NCBI GenBank assembly: GCA_958298945.1
Contig: OY282608.1
Span: 75,564,806-75,628,805, forward strand
Length of the DNA stretch: 64,000 nt
Source: Atherix ibis
Taxonomy: Eukaryota; Arthropoda; Insecta; Diptera; Athericidae
Reading direction: 5' to 3'
The notes under the pieces are model-generated. The model did not search any database. It saw nothing but the letters and a program-made list of their open reading frames with translations, and had not been told where the DNA came from. Positions 23,381 to 35,700 of the stretch are shown here, piece after piece. Made by a program: the position numbers and the translations under genes. Position 1 is the stretch's first letter. The number at the start of each line of letters is the position of its first letter.

Positions 23381-25080
23381 GTTGGTTTGTTGGTTTGTTG
23401 GTTTATTTGTTTGTTGGTTTGTTGGCTTGTTGGTTTGTTGGCTTGTTGGTTTGTTGGTTTGTTGGTTTGTTGGTTTATTTGTTTGTTGGTTTGTTGGTTT
23501 GTTGGTTTGTTGGTTTGTTCGTTTGTTGGTTTGTTGGTTTGTTGGTTTGTTGGTTTGTTGATTTGTTGGTTTATTGGTTTGTTGGTTTGTTGGCTTGTTG
23601 GTTTGTTGACTTGTTGGTTTGTTGGTTTGTTGGTTTGTTTGTTTGTTGGTTTGGTCGTTTGTTGGCTTGTTGGTTTGTTGGTTTGTTGGTTTATTGGTTT
23701 TTTGGTTTGTTGGCTTGTTGGTTTGTTGGCTTGTGGGTTTGTTGGTTTGTCCGTTTGTTGGTTTATTGGTTTGTTAGTTTGTTGGCTTATTCGTTTGTTG
23801 GTTTGTTAGTTTGTTGGCTTGTTGGTTTGTTGGTTTGTTGGTTTGTTGGTTTGTTGGTTTATTTGTTTGTTGGTTTGTTGGCTTGTTGGCTTGTTTGTTT
23901 TATTGGCTTGTTGGTTTGTTGGTTAATTTGTTTGTTGGTTTGCTTGTTTGTTGGTTTGTTGGTTTGTTCGTTTGTTGGTTTGTTGGTTTGTTGGTTTGTT
24001 GGTTTGTTGGTTTGTTGGTTTGTTGGCTTATTGGTTTGTTGACTTGTTGGTTTGTTGGTTTGTTGGTTTGTTTGTTTGTTGGTTTGGTCGTTTGTTGGCT
24101 TGTTGGTTTGTTGGTTTGTTGGTTTGTTGGTTTTTTGGTTTGTTGGCTTGTTGGTTTGTTGGCTTGTGGGTTTGTTGGTTTGTTCGTTTGTTGGTTTGTT
24201 GGTTTGTTAGTTTGTTGGCTTATTCGTTTGTTGGTTTGTTAGTGTGTTGGTTTGTTAGTTTGTGTGCTTGTTGGTTTGTTGGTTTGCTGGTTTTTTGATT
24301 TGTTGGCTTGTTGGTTTGTTGGTTTGTTGGTTTGTTGATTTGTTGGTTTGTTGGTTTGTTGGTTTGTTGGTTTGTTGGTTTTTTGGTTAGTTGGTTTGTT
24401 GGTTTGTTAGTTTGTTGGTTTGTTGGTTTGTTGGCTTGTTGGTTTGTTGGTTTGTTGGTTTGTTGGTTTGTTGGTTTGTTAGTTTGTTGGTTTGTTGGTT
24501 TGTTGGTTTTTTTATATGTTGGCTTGTTGATGTGTTGGATTGTTGATTTGTTGGCTTGTTGGCTTGTTGGCTTGTTGGGCTGTTGGTTTGTTTGTTTGTT
24601 GGTTTATTGGTTTGTTGGTTTGTTGGTTTGTAAGTTTGTTGGTTTGTTGGTTTGTTGGTTTATTTGTTTATTGGTTTGTTGGCTTGTTGGTTTGTTGGCT
24701 TGTTAATTTGTTGGTTTGTTGGTTTGTTGGTTTATTTGTTTGTTGGTTTGTTGGTTTGTTGGTTTGTTGGTTTGTTCCTTTGTTGGTTTGTTGGTTTGTT
24801 GGTTTGTTGGTTTGTTGGTTTGTTGGTTTGTTGGTTTGTTGGTTTGTTGGTTTGTTGGTTTGTTGGCTTGTTGGTTTGTTGGCTTGTTGGGTTGTTGGTT
24901 TGTTGGTTTGTTTGTTTAATGGTTTGGTCGTTTGTTGGCTTGTTGGTTTGTTGGTTTATTGGTTTATTGGTTTTTTGGTTTGTTGGCTTGTTGGTTTGTT
25001 GGCTTGTGGGTTTGTTGGTTTGTCCGTTTGTTGGTTTGTCGGTTTGTTAGTTTGTTGGCTTGTTCGTTTGTTGGTTTGTT
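23381..25080 (+). repeat. C-family sub-block Q, third copy, and tail
   Basis: The series matches the second Q at 2131 bp rising to 2147 bp; TATATG falls near 24,513. The tail repeats the linker (TTCCTTTG near 24,777) and then a shortened C-family piece with TTTAATGG near 24,916. Confidence 0.8.
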
Positions 25081-26360
25081 AGTTAGTTGGCTTGTTGGTT
25101 TGTTGGTTTGTTGGTTTGTTGGTTTGTTGGTTTATTTGTTTGTTGGTTTGTTGGCTTGTTGGCTTGTTGGTTTGTTGGCTTGTTGGTTTGTTGGTTAATT
25201 TGTTTGTTGGTTTGCTTGTTTGTTGGTTTGTTGGTTTGTTCGTTTGTTGGTTTGTTGGTTTGTTGGTTTGTTGGTTTGTTGGTTTGTTGGCTTATTGGTT
25301 TGTTGACTTGTTGGTTTGTTGGTTTGTTGGTTTGTTTGTTTGTTGGTTTGGTCGTTTGTTAGCTTGTTGGTTTGTTGGTTTGTTGGTTTGTTGGTTTTTT
25401 GGTTTGTTGGCTTGTTGGTTTGTTGGCTTGTGGGTTTGTTGGTTTGTTCGTTTGTTGGTTTGTTGGTTTGTTAGTTTGTTGGCTTGTTCGTTTGTTGGTT
25501 TGTTAGTTTGTTGGTTTGTTAGTTTGTTGGCTTGTTGGTTTGTTGGTTTTTTGGTTTTTTGGTTTGTTGGTTTGTTGGTTTGTTGGTTTGTTGGTTGGTT
25601 GGTTTGTTAGTTTGTTTGTTTGTTCGTTTGTTGGTTTTTTGGTTTGTTGGTTTGTTTGTTTGTTGGTTTGTTTGTTTGTTGGTTTGTTGGTTAGTTGGTT
25701 TGTTGGCTTGTTGGTTTGTTCGTTTGTTGGCTTGTTATTTTGTTGGCTTGTTGGTTTGTTGGTTTGTTGGTTTATTGTTTTGTTGGTTTGTTCGTTTGTT
25801 GGTTTGTTGGTTTGTTGGTTTGTTCGTTTGTTGGTTTGTTGGTTTGTTGGTTTGTTGGTTTTTTGGTTTGTTGGTTTGTTGGTTCGTTGGTTTGTTGGTT
25901 TGCTGGTTTTTAGGTTTGTTGGTTTGTTGGTTTGTAGGTTTGTTGGTTTGTTGGTTTGTTCGTTTGTTGGGTTGTTGGTTTTGTTCGTTTGTTGGTTTGC
26001 TGGTTTGTTGGTTTGTTGGTTTGTTAGTTTGTTAGTTTGTTAGTTTGTTGGTTTGTTGGTTTGTTGGTTTGTTGGTTTGTTGGTTTGTTGGTTTTTTTGG
26101 TTTGTTGGTTTGTTGGTTTGTTGGTTTGTTGGTTTGTTGGTTTGTTGGTTTGTTGGTTTGTTGGTTTGTTTGTTTGTTGATTTGTTCGTTTGTTGGCTTG
26201 TTGTTTTGTTGGCATGTTGGCTTGTTTGCTTGTTGGTTTGTTGTTTTGTTCGTTTATTGGTTTTTTGGTTTGTTGCTTTGTTGGTTTGTTGGTTTGTTGG
26301 TTTGTTGGTTTGTTGGTTTTTTGGTTTGTTGGCATGTTGGTTTGTTGGTTTGTTGGTTTG
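25081..26360 (+). repeat. Distant copy of 6.44-7.7 kb
   Basis: GGTTAATTTG at 25193, TATTTTG near 25,737, TGGGTTG at 25968 and GGCATG at 26211 correspond to 6564, 7092, 7331 and 7549. Offsets are 18,629, 18,645, 18,637 and 18,662 bp. The copy carries its own differences, such as a 9-bp T-rich unit near 26,092. No gene is present. Confidence 0.85.
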
Positions 26361-27955
26361 TTGGTTTGTTGGTTTTTTGGTTTGTTGGTTTGTTGGTTTG
26401 TTGGTTTGTTGGTTTGTTGGTTTGTTGGTTTGTTGGTTTGTTGGTTTGTCGGTTTGTTGGTTTGTTGGTTTGTTGGTTTGTTGGTTTGTTGGTTTGTTGT
26501 TTTGTTGGTTTGTTGGTTTGTTGGTTTGTTGGTTTGTTGGTTTGTTTGTTTGTTGGTTTGTTGGCTTGTTGATTTTTTGACTTGTTGGTTTATTGGTTTG
26601 TTGGTTTGTTGGTTTGTTGGTTTGTTTGTTTGTTGGTTTGTTCGGTTGTTGGCTTGTTGGTTTTTTGACTTGATGGCTTGTTGGCTTATTGGTTTGTTGG
26701 TATGTTTGTTTGTTGGTTTGTTGGCTAGTTGGTTTGTTGGTGTGTTGGCTTGTTGGTTTTTTGGTTTGTTGGCTTGTTGGCTTGTTGAATTGTTGGTTTG
26801 TTGGTTTGTTGGTTTGTTGGTTTGTTGGTTTGTTGGTTTGTTGGTTTGTTGGTTTGTTGGTTTGTTGGTTTGTTGGTTTGTTGGTTTGTTGGTTTGTTGG
26901 TTTGTTTGTTTGTTGGTTTGTTTGTTTGTTGGCTTGTTGGTTTATTGGCTTGTTGGCTTGTTAGTTTGTTGGTTTATTGGTTTGTTGGTTTGTTGGTGTG
27001 TTGTTTTTTGTTGGCTTGTTGGCTTGTTTGTTAGTTGGTTTGTTGGTTTGTTTGTTTGTTAGTTTTTGGTTTGTTGGTTTGTTGGTTTTTTGGTTTGTTG
27101 GTTTGTTCGTTTGTTGGTTTATTGGTATTTTGGTTTGGTGGTTTGTTGGTTTGTTGGCTTGTTGGTTTGTTGGTTTGTTGGTTTGTTGGTTTGTTGGTTA
27201 CTTGGTTTGTTGGTTTGTTGGTTTGTTGGCTTGTTGGTTTATTGGTTTGTTGGTTTGTTGGTTTGTTTGTTTGTTGGTTTGGTTGTTTGTTGGTTTCTTG
27301 GTTTGTTGGTTTGTTGGTTTGTTCGTTTGTTCGTTTGTTTGCTTGTTGGTTTGTTAGCTTGTTGGTTGGTTGGTTTGTTGGTTTGTTGGTTTGTTGGTTT
27401 GTTGGTTTGTTGGTTTGTTGGCTTGTGGGTTTGTTGGTTTGTTGGTTTGTTGGTTTGTTCGTTTGTTGGTTTTTTGGTTTGTTGGTTTGTTGGTTTGTTG
27501 GTTTGTTGGTTTGTTCGTTTGTTGGTTTTTTGGTTTGTTTATTTGTTAGTTTGTTGGTTCGTTGGCTTGTTGGTTTTTTGGTTTGTTGGCTTGTTGGCTT
27601 GTTAGTGTGTTGGTTTGTTGGTTTGTTCGTTTGTTGGTTTGTTGGTTACTAGGTTTGTTGGTTTGTTGGTTTGTTGGTTTGTTGGTTTTTTTGGTTTGTT
27701 GGTTTGTTGGTTTGTTGGTTTGTTGGTTTGTTGGTTTGTTGGTTTGTTTGTTTGTTGATTTGTTCGTTTGTTGGTTTGTTGGTTTGTTTGTTTGTTGATT
27801 TGTTCGTTTGTTGGCTTGTTGGTTTGTTGGCTTGTTGGCTTGTTTGCTTGTTGGTTTGTTGGATTGTTTGCTTGTTGGTTTGTTGGTTTGTTGGTTTGTT
27901 GGTTTGTTGGCTTGTCGGTTTGTTGGTTTGTTGGTTTGTTGGTTTGTTGGTTTCT
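26361..27955 (+). repeat. Mosaic block with an isolated A-family fragment
   Basis: A GGTATG near 26,699 and GAATTG at 26787 form a lone A-family piece far from the main A clusters. It is followed by an almost perfect run (26.79-26.90 kb), a GGTGTGTTG mark near 26,996, GGTTAC near 27,197 and 27,645, and the 40-bp doublet of GATTTGTTCG at about 27,753 and 27,793. No gene is present. Confidence 0.7.
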
Positions 27956-28860
27956 TGGTTTGTTGGTTTATTGGTTTGTTGGTTTGTTTGTTTGTTGGTT
28001 TGTTCGTTTGGTGGCTTGTTGGTTTGTTGGCTTGTTGGCTTGTTGGTTTGTTGGTTTGTTTGTTTGTTGGTTTATTTGTTTGTTAGTTTGTTGGTTTATT
28101 TGTTTGTTGGTTTGTTAGTTTGCTGGCTTGTTGGTTTGTTGCTTTGTTGGTTTGTTGGTTTGTTGGTTTATTTGTTTTTTGGTTTGTTCGTTTGTTGGCT
28201 TGTTGGCTTGTTGGCTTGTTGGCTTGTTGGTTTGTTGGTTTGTTGGTTTGTTGGTTTGTTGGTTTGTTGGCTTGTTGGTTTGTTGGTTTGTTGGTTTGTT
28301 GGTTTGTTAGTTTGTTGGTTTGTTAGTTTGTTGGTTTGTTGGTTTGTTGGTTTGTTGGTTTGTTGGTTGGTTGGTTTGTTGGTTTGTTGGTTTGTTGGTT
28401 TGTTGGTTTGTTGGTTTGTTGGTTTGTTGGTTTATTTGTTTATTCGTTTGTTGGTTTGTTGGCTTGTTGGTTTGTTGGTTTGTTGGTTTGTTGGTTTGTT
28501 GGTTTATTTGTTTATTCGTTTGTTGGCTTGTTGGTTTGTTGGCTTGTTGATTTGTTCGCTTGTTGGTTTGTTGGTTTGTTGGTTTGTTGGTTTGTTCGTT
28601 TGTTGGTTTGTTCGTTTGTTGGCTTGTTGGTTTGTTGGCTTGTTGGCTAGTTGGTTTGTTGGTTTGTTGGTTCTTTTGTTTGTTGGTTTGTTCGTTTGTT
28701 GGTGTTTTGGTTTGTTGGCTTGTTGGTTTGTTGGCTTGTCGGTTTGTTGGTTTGTTGGTTTGTTGGTTTGTTGGTTTGTTGGTTTGTTGGTTTGGTGGTT
28801 TGTTTGTTTGTTGGTTTGTTTGCTTTTTGGCTTGTTGGTTTGTTGGTTTGTTGGTTTTTT
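27956..28860 (+). repeat. 0.9-kb tandem block, first copy
   Basis: Markers are CGTTTGGTGG (GGTGG at 28010), GGTTGGTTGG near 28,365, GGCTAG at 28645 and GGTGTTTTGG at 28701. The next copy repeats these at 888, 888, 904 and 904 bp, so two extra units were gained between the second and third markers. Confidence 0.85.
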
Positions 28861-29760
28861 GGTTTGTTGGTTTGTTTGTTTGTTGGTTTGTTCGTTTGGT
28901 GGCTTGTTGGTTTGTTGGCTTGTTGGCTTGTTGGTTTGTTGGTTTGTTTGTTTGTTGGTTTATTTGTTTGTTAGTTTGTTGGTTTATTTGTTTGTTGGTT
29001 TGTTAGTTTGCTGGCTTGTTGGTTTGTTGCTTTGTTGGTTTGTTGGTTTGTTGGTTTATTTGTTTTTTGGTTTGTTCGTTTGTTGGCTTGTTGGCTTGTT
29101 GGCTTGTTGGCTTGTTGGTTTGTTGGTTTGTTGGTTTGTTGGTTTGTTGGTTTGTTGGCTTGTTGGTTTGTTGGTTTGTTGGTTTGTTGGTTTGTTAGTT
29201 TGTTGGTTTGTTAGTTTGTTGGTTTGTTGGTTTGTTGGTTTGTTGGTTTGTTGGTTGGTTGGTTTGTTGGTTTGTTGGTTTGTTGGTTTGTTGGTTTGTT
29301 GGTTTGTTGGTTTGTTGGTTTGTTGGTTTGTTGGTTTATTTGTTTATTCGTTTGTTGGTTTGTTGGCTTGTTGGTTTGTTGGTTTGTTGGTTTGTTGGTT
29401 TGTTGGTTTGTTGGTTTATTTGTTTATTCGTTTGTTGGCTTGTTGGTTTGTTGGCTTGTTGATTTGTTCGCTTGTTGGTTTGTTGGTTTGTTGGTTTGTT
29501 CGTTTGTTGGTTTGTTCGTTTGTTGGCTTGTTGGTTTGTTGGCTTGTTGGCTAGTTGGTTTGTTGGTTTGTTGGTTCTTTTGTTTGTTGGTTTGTTCGTT
29601 TGTTGGTGTTTTGGTTTGTTGGCTTGTTGGTTTGTTGGCTTGTCGGTTTGTTGGTTTGTTGGTTTGTTGGTTTGTTGGTTTGTTGGTTTGTTGGTTTGGT
29701 GGTTTGTTTGTTTGTTGGTTTGTTTGCTTTTTGGCTTGTTGGTTTGTTGGTTTGTTGGTT
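28861..29760 (+). repeat. 0.9-kb tandem block, second copy
   Basis: GGTGG at 28898, GGTTGGTTGG at 29253, GGCTAG at 29549 and GGTGTTTTGG at 29605 repeat the first copy. The end diverges near 29,760 into GTTTTGTTGGG, where the next duplication system begins. No gene is present. Confidence 0.85.
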
Positions 29761-32700
29761 TTTTGGTTTGTTGGTTTGTTGTTTTGTTGGGTTGGTTTGT
29801 TTGTTTGTTTGTTTGTTCGTTTTTTGGCTTGTTGGTTTGTTGGCTTTTTGGCTTGTTGGTCTGTTGGTTTGTTTGTTTGTTGGTTTGTTGGTTTGTAGGT
29901 TTATTTGTTTGTTGGTTTGTTGGTTTTTGTTGGTTTGTTGATTTGTTTGTTTTTTGGTTTGTTGGTTTGTTAGTTTGTTGGATTGTTGGTTTGTTTGTTT
30001 GTTGGTTTGTTCGTTTGTTGGCTTGTTGGTTTGTTGGCTTCTTGGCTTTTTGGCATGTTGGTTTGTTGGTTTGTTGGTTTGTTGGTTTGTTGGCTTGTTG
30101 GCTTGTCGGCTTGCTGGCTTGTTGGTTTGTTGGTTTGTTGGTTTGTTGGTTTGTTGGTTTGTTGGTTTGTTGGTTTGTTGGTTTGTTGGTTTGTTGGTTT
30201 GTTGGTTGGTTGGTTTGTTGGTTTGTTGGTTTGGTCGTTTGTTGGTTTCTTGGTTTGTTGGTTTGTTGGCTTGTTGGTTTGTTGGTTTGTTGGTTTGTTG
30301 GTTTTTTCGTTTGTTGGTTTTTTGGTTTGTTGGTTTGATGATTTGTTGGTTTGTTGGTTTGTTCGTTTGTTGGTTTTTTGGTTTGTTTATTTGTTGGTTT
30401 GTTGGTTCGTTGGCTTGTTGGTTTTTTGGTTTGTTGGCTTGTTGGCTTGTTGGCTTGTTGGTTTGTTGGTTTGTTGGCTTGTTGGTTTGTTCGTTTGTTT
30501 TTTTGTTGGTTTGTTCGGTTGTTAGTTTTTTGGTTTGTTGGTTTGTTAGTGTGTTAGTTTGTTGGTTTGTTCGTTTGTTGGTTTGTTGGTTACTTGGTTT
30601 GTTGGTTCGTTGGTTTGTTGGTTTGTTGGTTTGTTGGTTTGTTGGTTTGTTAGCTTGTTGGATTGTTGGCTTGTTGGTTTGTTGGGTTGTTGATTTGTTG
30701 GCTTGTTGGCTTGTTGGTTTGTTGGTTTGTTGGTTTGTTGGTTTGTTGGTTTGTTGGTTTATTTGTTTGTCGGTTAGTTGGCTTGTTGGTTTGTTGGCTT
30801 GTTGGCTTGTTGGTTTGTTGGTTTCTTTCTTTGTTGGTTTGTTCGTTTGTTGGCTTGTTGGTTTGTTCGTTTGTTGGTTTGTTGGTTACTTGGTTTGTTG
30901 GTTCGTTATTTTGTTGATTTGTTGGTTTGTTGGTTTGTTTGTTTGTTGGTTTCTTCGTTTGTTGGTTTTTTGGTTTCTTCGTTTGTTGGTTTGTTGGTTT
31001 GTTGGTTTGTTGGTGTTTTGGTTTGTTGGCTTGTTGGTTTGTTGGTTTGTTGGTTTGTTGGTTTGTTGGTTTGTTGGTTTGTTGGTTTGTTGATTTGTTG
31101 GTTTGTTGGTTTGTTTGTTTGTTGATTTGTTCGTTTGTTGGCTTGTTAGTTTGTTGGCTTGTTGGCTTGTTTGCTTGCTGGTTTGTTGGTTTGTTGGTTT
31201 GTTGGTTTGTTGGTTTGTTGGTTTGTTGGTTTGTTGGTTTGTTGGTTTGTTGGTTTGTTGGTTTGTTGGTTTGTTGGTTTGTTGGTTTGTTGGTTTGTTG
31301 ATTTGTTGGTTTGTTGTTTGTTGGTTTATTGGTTTGTTGGTTTGTTAGTTTTTTGGTTTGTTGCCTTTTTGGTTTGTTGGTTTGTTGGTTTGTTGGTTTG
31401 TTGGTTCCTTCGTTTGTTGGTTTTTTGGTTTGTTGGTTTGTTGGTTTGTTGGTTTGTTGGTTTGTTGGTTTTTTGGTTTGTTGGCTTGTTTATTTGTTGG
31501 TTTGTTGATTTGTTGGTTTGTTGGTTTGTTGGTTTGTTGGTTTGTTGGTTTGTTGGTTTGTTGGTTTGTTGGTTTGTTCGTTTGTTGGTTTGTTCGTTTG
31601 TTGGCTTGTTGGTTTGTTGGCTTGTTGGCTAGTTGGTTTGTTGGTTTGTTGGTTCTTTTGTTTGTTGGTTTGTTCGTTTGTTGGTGTTTTGGTTTGTTGG
31701 CTTGTTGGTTTGTAGGCTTATTGGTTTGTTGGTTTGTTGGTTTGTTGGTTTGTTGGTTTGGTGGTTTGTTTGTTTGTTGGTTTGTTTGTTTTTTGGCTTG
31801 TTGGTTTGTTGGTTTGTTGGTTTTTTGGTTTGTTGGTTTGTTGTTTTGTTGGGTTGGTTTGTTTGTTTGTTTGTTTGTTCGTTTTTTGGCTTGTTGGTTT
31901 GTTGGCTTGTTGGCTTGTTGGTCTGTTGGTTTGTTTGTTTGTTGGTTTGTTGGTTTGTTGGTTTATTTGTTTGCTGGTTTGTTGGTTTTTGTTGGTTTGT
32001 TGATTTGTTTGTTTGTTGGTTTGTTGGTTTGTTAGTTTGTTGGTTTGTTCGTTTGTTTGTTTGTTGGTTTGTTCGTTTGTTGGCTTGTTGGTTTGTTGGC
32101 TTCTTGGCTTTTTGGCATGTTGGTTTGTTGGTCTGTTGGTTTGTTGGTTTGTTGGCTTGTTGGCTTGTTGGCTTGCTGGCTTGTTGGTTTGTTGGTTTGT
32201 TGGTTTGTTGGTTTGTTGGTTTGTTGGTTTGTTGGTTTGTTGGTTTGTTGGTTTGTTGGTTTGTTGGTTTGTTGGTTTGTTGGTTTGGTCGTTTGTTGGT
32301 TTCTTGGTTTGTTGGTTTGTTGGCTTGTTGGTTTGTTGGTTTGTTGGTTTGTTGGTTTGTTGGTTTGTTCGTTTGTTGGTTTTTTGGTTTGTTGGTTTGA
32401 TGATTTGTTGGTTTGTTGGTTTGTTCGTTTGTTGGTTTTTTGGTTTGTTTATTTGTTGGTTTGTTGGTTCGTTGGCTTGTTGGTTTTTTGGTTTGTTGGC
32501 TTGTTGGCTTGTTGGCTTGTTGGTTTGTTGGTTTTTTGGCTTGTTGGTTTGTTCGTTTGTTTTTTTGTTGGTTTGTTCGGTTGTTAGTTTTTTGGTTAGT
32601 TGGTTTGTTAGTGTGTTAGTTTGTTGGTTTGTTCGTTTGTTGGTTTGTTGGTTACTTGGTTTGTTGGTTCGTTGGTTTGTTGGTTTGTTGGGTTGTTGAT
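29761..32700 (+). repeat. Mosaic with a 2,062-bp duplication
   Basis: A distinctive GGGTTGG mark at 29789 recurs at 31851 (2062 bp) and at 36987. The following kilobase, with GGTTTTTGTT, GGCATG, GGTCGTTTG, GATGATTTG and a GTGTGTTAG mark, repeats at the same 2062-bp offset from about 29.7-30.6 kb to 31.8-32.65 kb. No gene is present. Confidence 0.8.
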
Positions 32701-35700
32701 TTGTTGGCTTGTTGGCTTGTTGGTTTGTTGGTTTGTTGGTTTGTTGGTTTGTTGGTTTATTTGTTTGTCGGTTAGATGGCTTGTTGGTTTGTTGGCTTGT
32801 TGGCTTGTTGGTTTGTTGGTTTCTTTCTTTGTTGGTTTGTTCGTTTGTTGGCTTGTTGGTTTGTTCGTTTGTTGGTTTGTTGGTTACTTGGTTTGTTGGT
32901 TTGTTGGTTTGTTGATTTGTTGGTTTGTTGGTTTGTTTGTTTGTTGGTTTCTTCGTTTGTTGGTTTTTTGGTTTGTTCGTTTGTTGGTTTGTTGGTTTGT
33001 TGGTTTGTTGGTGTTTTGGTTTGTTGGCTTGTTGGTTTGTTGGTTTGTTGGTTTGTTGGTTTGTTGGTTTGTTGGTTTGTTGGTTTGTTAGTTTGTTGGT
33101 TTGTTGGTTTGTTGGTTTGGTCGTTTGTTGGTTTCTTGGTTTGTTGGTTTGTTGGCTTGTTGGTTTGTTGGTTTGTTGGTTTGTTGGTTTGTTCGTTTGT
33201 TGGTTTGTTGGTTACTTGGTTTGTTGGTTCGTTGGTTTGTTGGTTTGTTGGTTTGTTGGCTTGTTTGTTTGTTGGTTTGTTGGCTTGTTGGTTTGTTCGT
33301 TTGTTTTTTTGTTGGTTTGTTCGGTTGTTAGTTTTTTGGTTTGTTGGTTTGTTAGTGTGTTAGTTTGTTGGTTTGTTCGTTTGTTGGTTTGTTGGTTACT
33401 TGGTTTGTTGGTTCGTTGGTTTGTTGGTTTGTTGGTTTGTTGGTTTGTTGGTTTGTTGGTTTGTTAGCTTGTTGGCTTGTTGGCTTGTTGGTTTGTTGGG
33501 TTGTTGATTTGTTGGCTTGTTGGCTTGTTGGTTTGTTGGTTTGTTGGTTTGTTGGTTTGTTGGTTTGTTGGTTTATTTGTTTGTCGGTTAGTTGGCTTGT
33601 TGGTTTGTTGGCTTGTTGGCTTGTTGGTTTGTTGGTTTCTTTCTTTGTCGGTTTGTTCGTTTGTTGGCTTGTTGGTTTGTTCGTTTGTTGGTTTGTTGGT
33701 TACTTGGTTTGTTGGTTCGTTGGTTTGTTGATTTGTTGGTTTGTTGGTTTGTTTGTTTGTTGGTTTCTTCGTTTGTTGGTTTTTTGGTTTGTTCGTTTGT
33801 TGGTTTGTTGGTTTGTTGGTTTGTTGGTGTTTATTAGTTTGTTGGCTTGTTGGTTTGTTGGTTTGTTGGTTTGTTGGTTTGTTGGTTTGTTGGTTTGTTG
33901 GTTTGTTGATTTGTTGGTTTGTTGGTTTGTTTGTTTGTTGATTTGTTCGTTTGTTGGCTTGTTGGTTTGTTGGCTTGTTGGCTTGTTTGCTTGCTGGTTT
34001 GTTGGTTTGTTGGTTTGTTGGTTTGTTGGTTTGTTGGTTTGTTGGTTTGTTCGTTTGTTGGTTTGTTGGTTTGTTGGTTTGTTGGTTTGTTGGTTTGTTG
34101 GTTTGTTGGTTTGTTGGTTTGTTGGTTTGTTGATTTGTTGGTTTGTTGTTTGTTGGTTTATTGGTTTGTTGGTTTGTTAGTTTTTTGGTTTGTTGGCTTT
34201 TTGGTTTGTGGGTTTGTTGCTTTGTTGGTTTGTTAGTTCCTTCGTTTGTTGGTTTTTTGGTTTGTTGGTTTGTTGGTTTGTTGGCTTGTTGGTTTGTTGG
34301 GTTGTTGATTTGTTGGCTTGTTGGCTTGTTGGTTTGTTGGTTTGTTGGTTTGTTGGTTTGTTGGTTTGTTGGTTTATTTGTTTGTCGGTTAGATGGCTTG
34401 TTGGTTTGTTGGCTTGTTGGCTTGTTGGTTTGTTGGTTTCTTTCTTTGTTGGTTTGTTGGCTTGTTGGCTTGCTGTCTTGTTGGTTTGTTGGTTTGTTGG
34501 TTTGTTGGTTTGTTGGTTTGTTGGTTTGTTGGTTTGTTGGTTTGTTAGTTTGTTGGTTTGTTGGTTTGGTCGTTTGTTGGTTTCTTGGTTTGTTGGTTTG
34601 TTGGCTTGTTGGTTTGTTGGTTTGTTGGTTTGTTGGTTTGTTCGTTTGTTGGTTTTTTGGTTTGTTGGTTTGATGATTTGTTGGTTTGTTGGTTTGTTCG
34701 TTTGTTGGTTTTTTGGTTTGTTTATTTGTTGGTTTGTTGGTTCGTTGGCTTATTGGTTTTTTGGTTTGTTGGCTTGTTGGCTTGTTGGCTTGTTGGTTTG
34801 TTGGTTTGTTGGCTTGTTGGTTTGTTCGTTTGTTTTTTTGTTGGTTTGTTCGGTTGTTAGTTTTTTGGTTTGTTGGTTTGTTAGTGTGTTAGTTTGTTGG
34901 TTTGTTCGTTTGTTGGTTTGTTGGTTACTTGGTTTGTTGGTTCGTTGGTTTGTTGTTTTGTTGGTTTTTTGGTTTGTTGGTTTGTTGGTTTGTTGGCTTG
35001 TTGGCTTGTTGGCTTGTTGGTTTGTTGGGTTGTTGATTTGTTGGCTTGTTGGCTTGTTGGTTTGTTGGTTTGTTGGTTTGTTGGTTTGTTGGTTTATTTG
35101 TTTGTCGGTTAGATGGCTTGTTGGTTTGTTGGCTTGTTGGCTTGTTGGTTTGTTGGTTTCTTTCTTTGTTGGTTTGTTCGTTTGTTGGCTTGTTGGTTTG
35201 TTCGTTTGTTGGTTTGTTGGTTACTTGGTTTGTTGGTTTGTTGGTTTGTTGATTTGTTGGTTTGTTGGTTTGTTTGTTTGTTGGTTTCTTCGTTTGTTGG
35301 TTTTTTGGTTTGTTCGTTTGTTGGTTTGTTGGTTTGTTGGTTTGTTGGTGTTTTGGTTTGTTGGCTTGTTGGTTTGTTGGTTTGTTGGTTTGATGGTTTG
35401 TTGGTTTGTTGGTTTGTTGGTTTGTTAGTTTGTTGGTTTGTTGGTTTGTTGGTTTGGTCGTTTGTTGGTTTCTTGGTTTGTTGGTTTGTTGGCTTGTTGG
35501 TTTGTTGGTTTGTTGGTTTGTTGGTTTGTTCGTTTGTTGGTTTTTTGGTTTGTTGGTTTGATTATTTGTTGGTTTGTTGGTTCGTTCGTTTGTTGGTTTT
35601 TTGGTTTGTTTATTTGTTGGTTTGTTGGTTCGTTGGCTTGTTGGTTTTTTGGTTTGTTGGCTTGTTGGCTTGTTGGCTTGTTGGTTTGTTGGTTTGTTGG

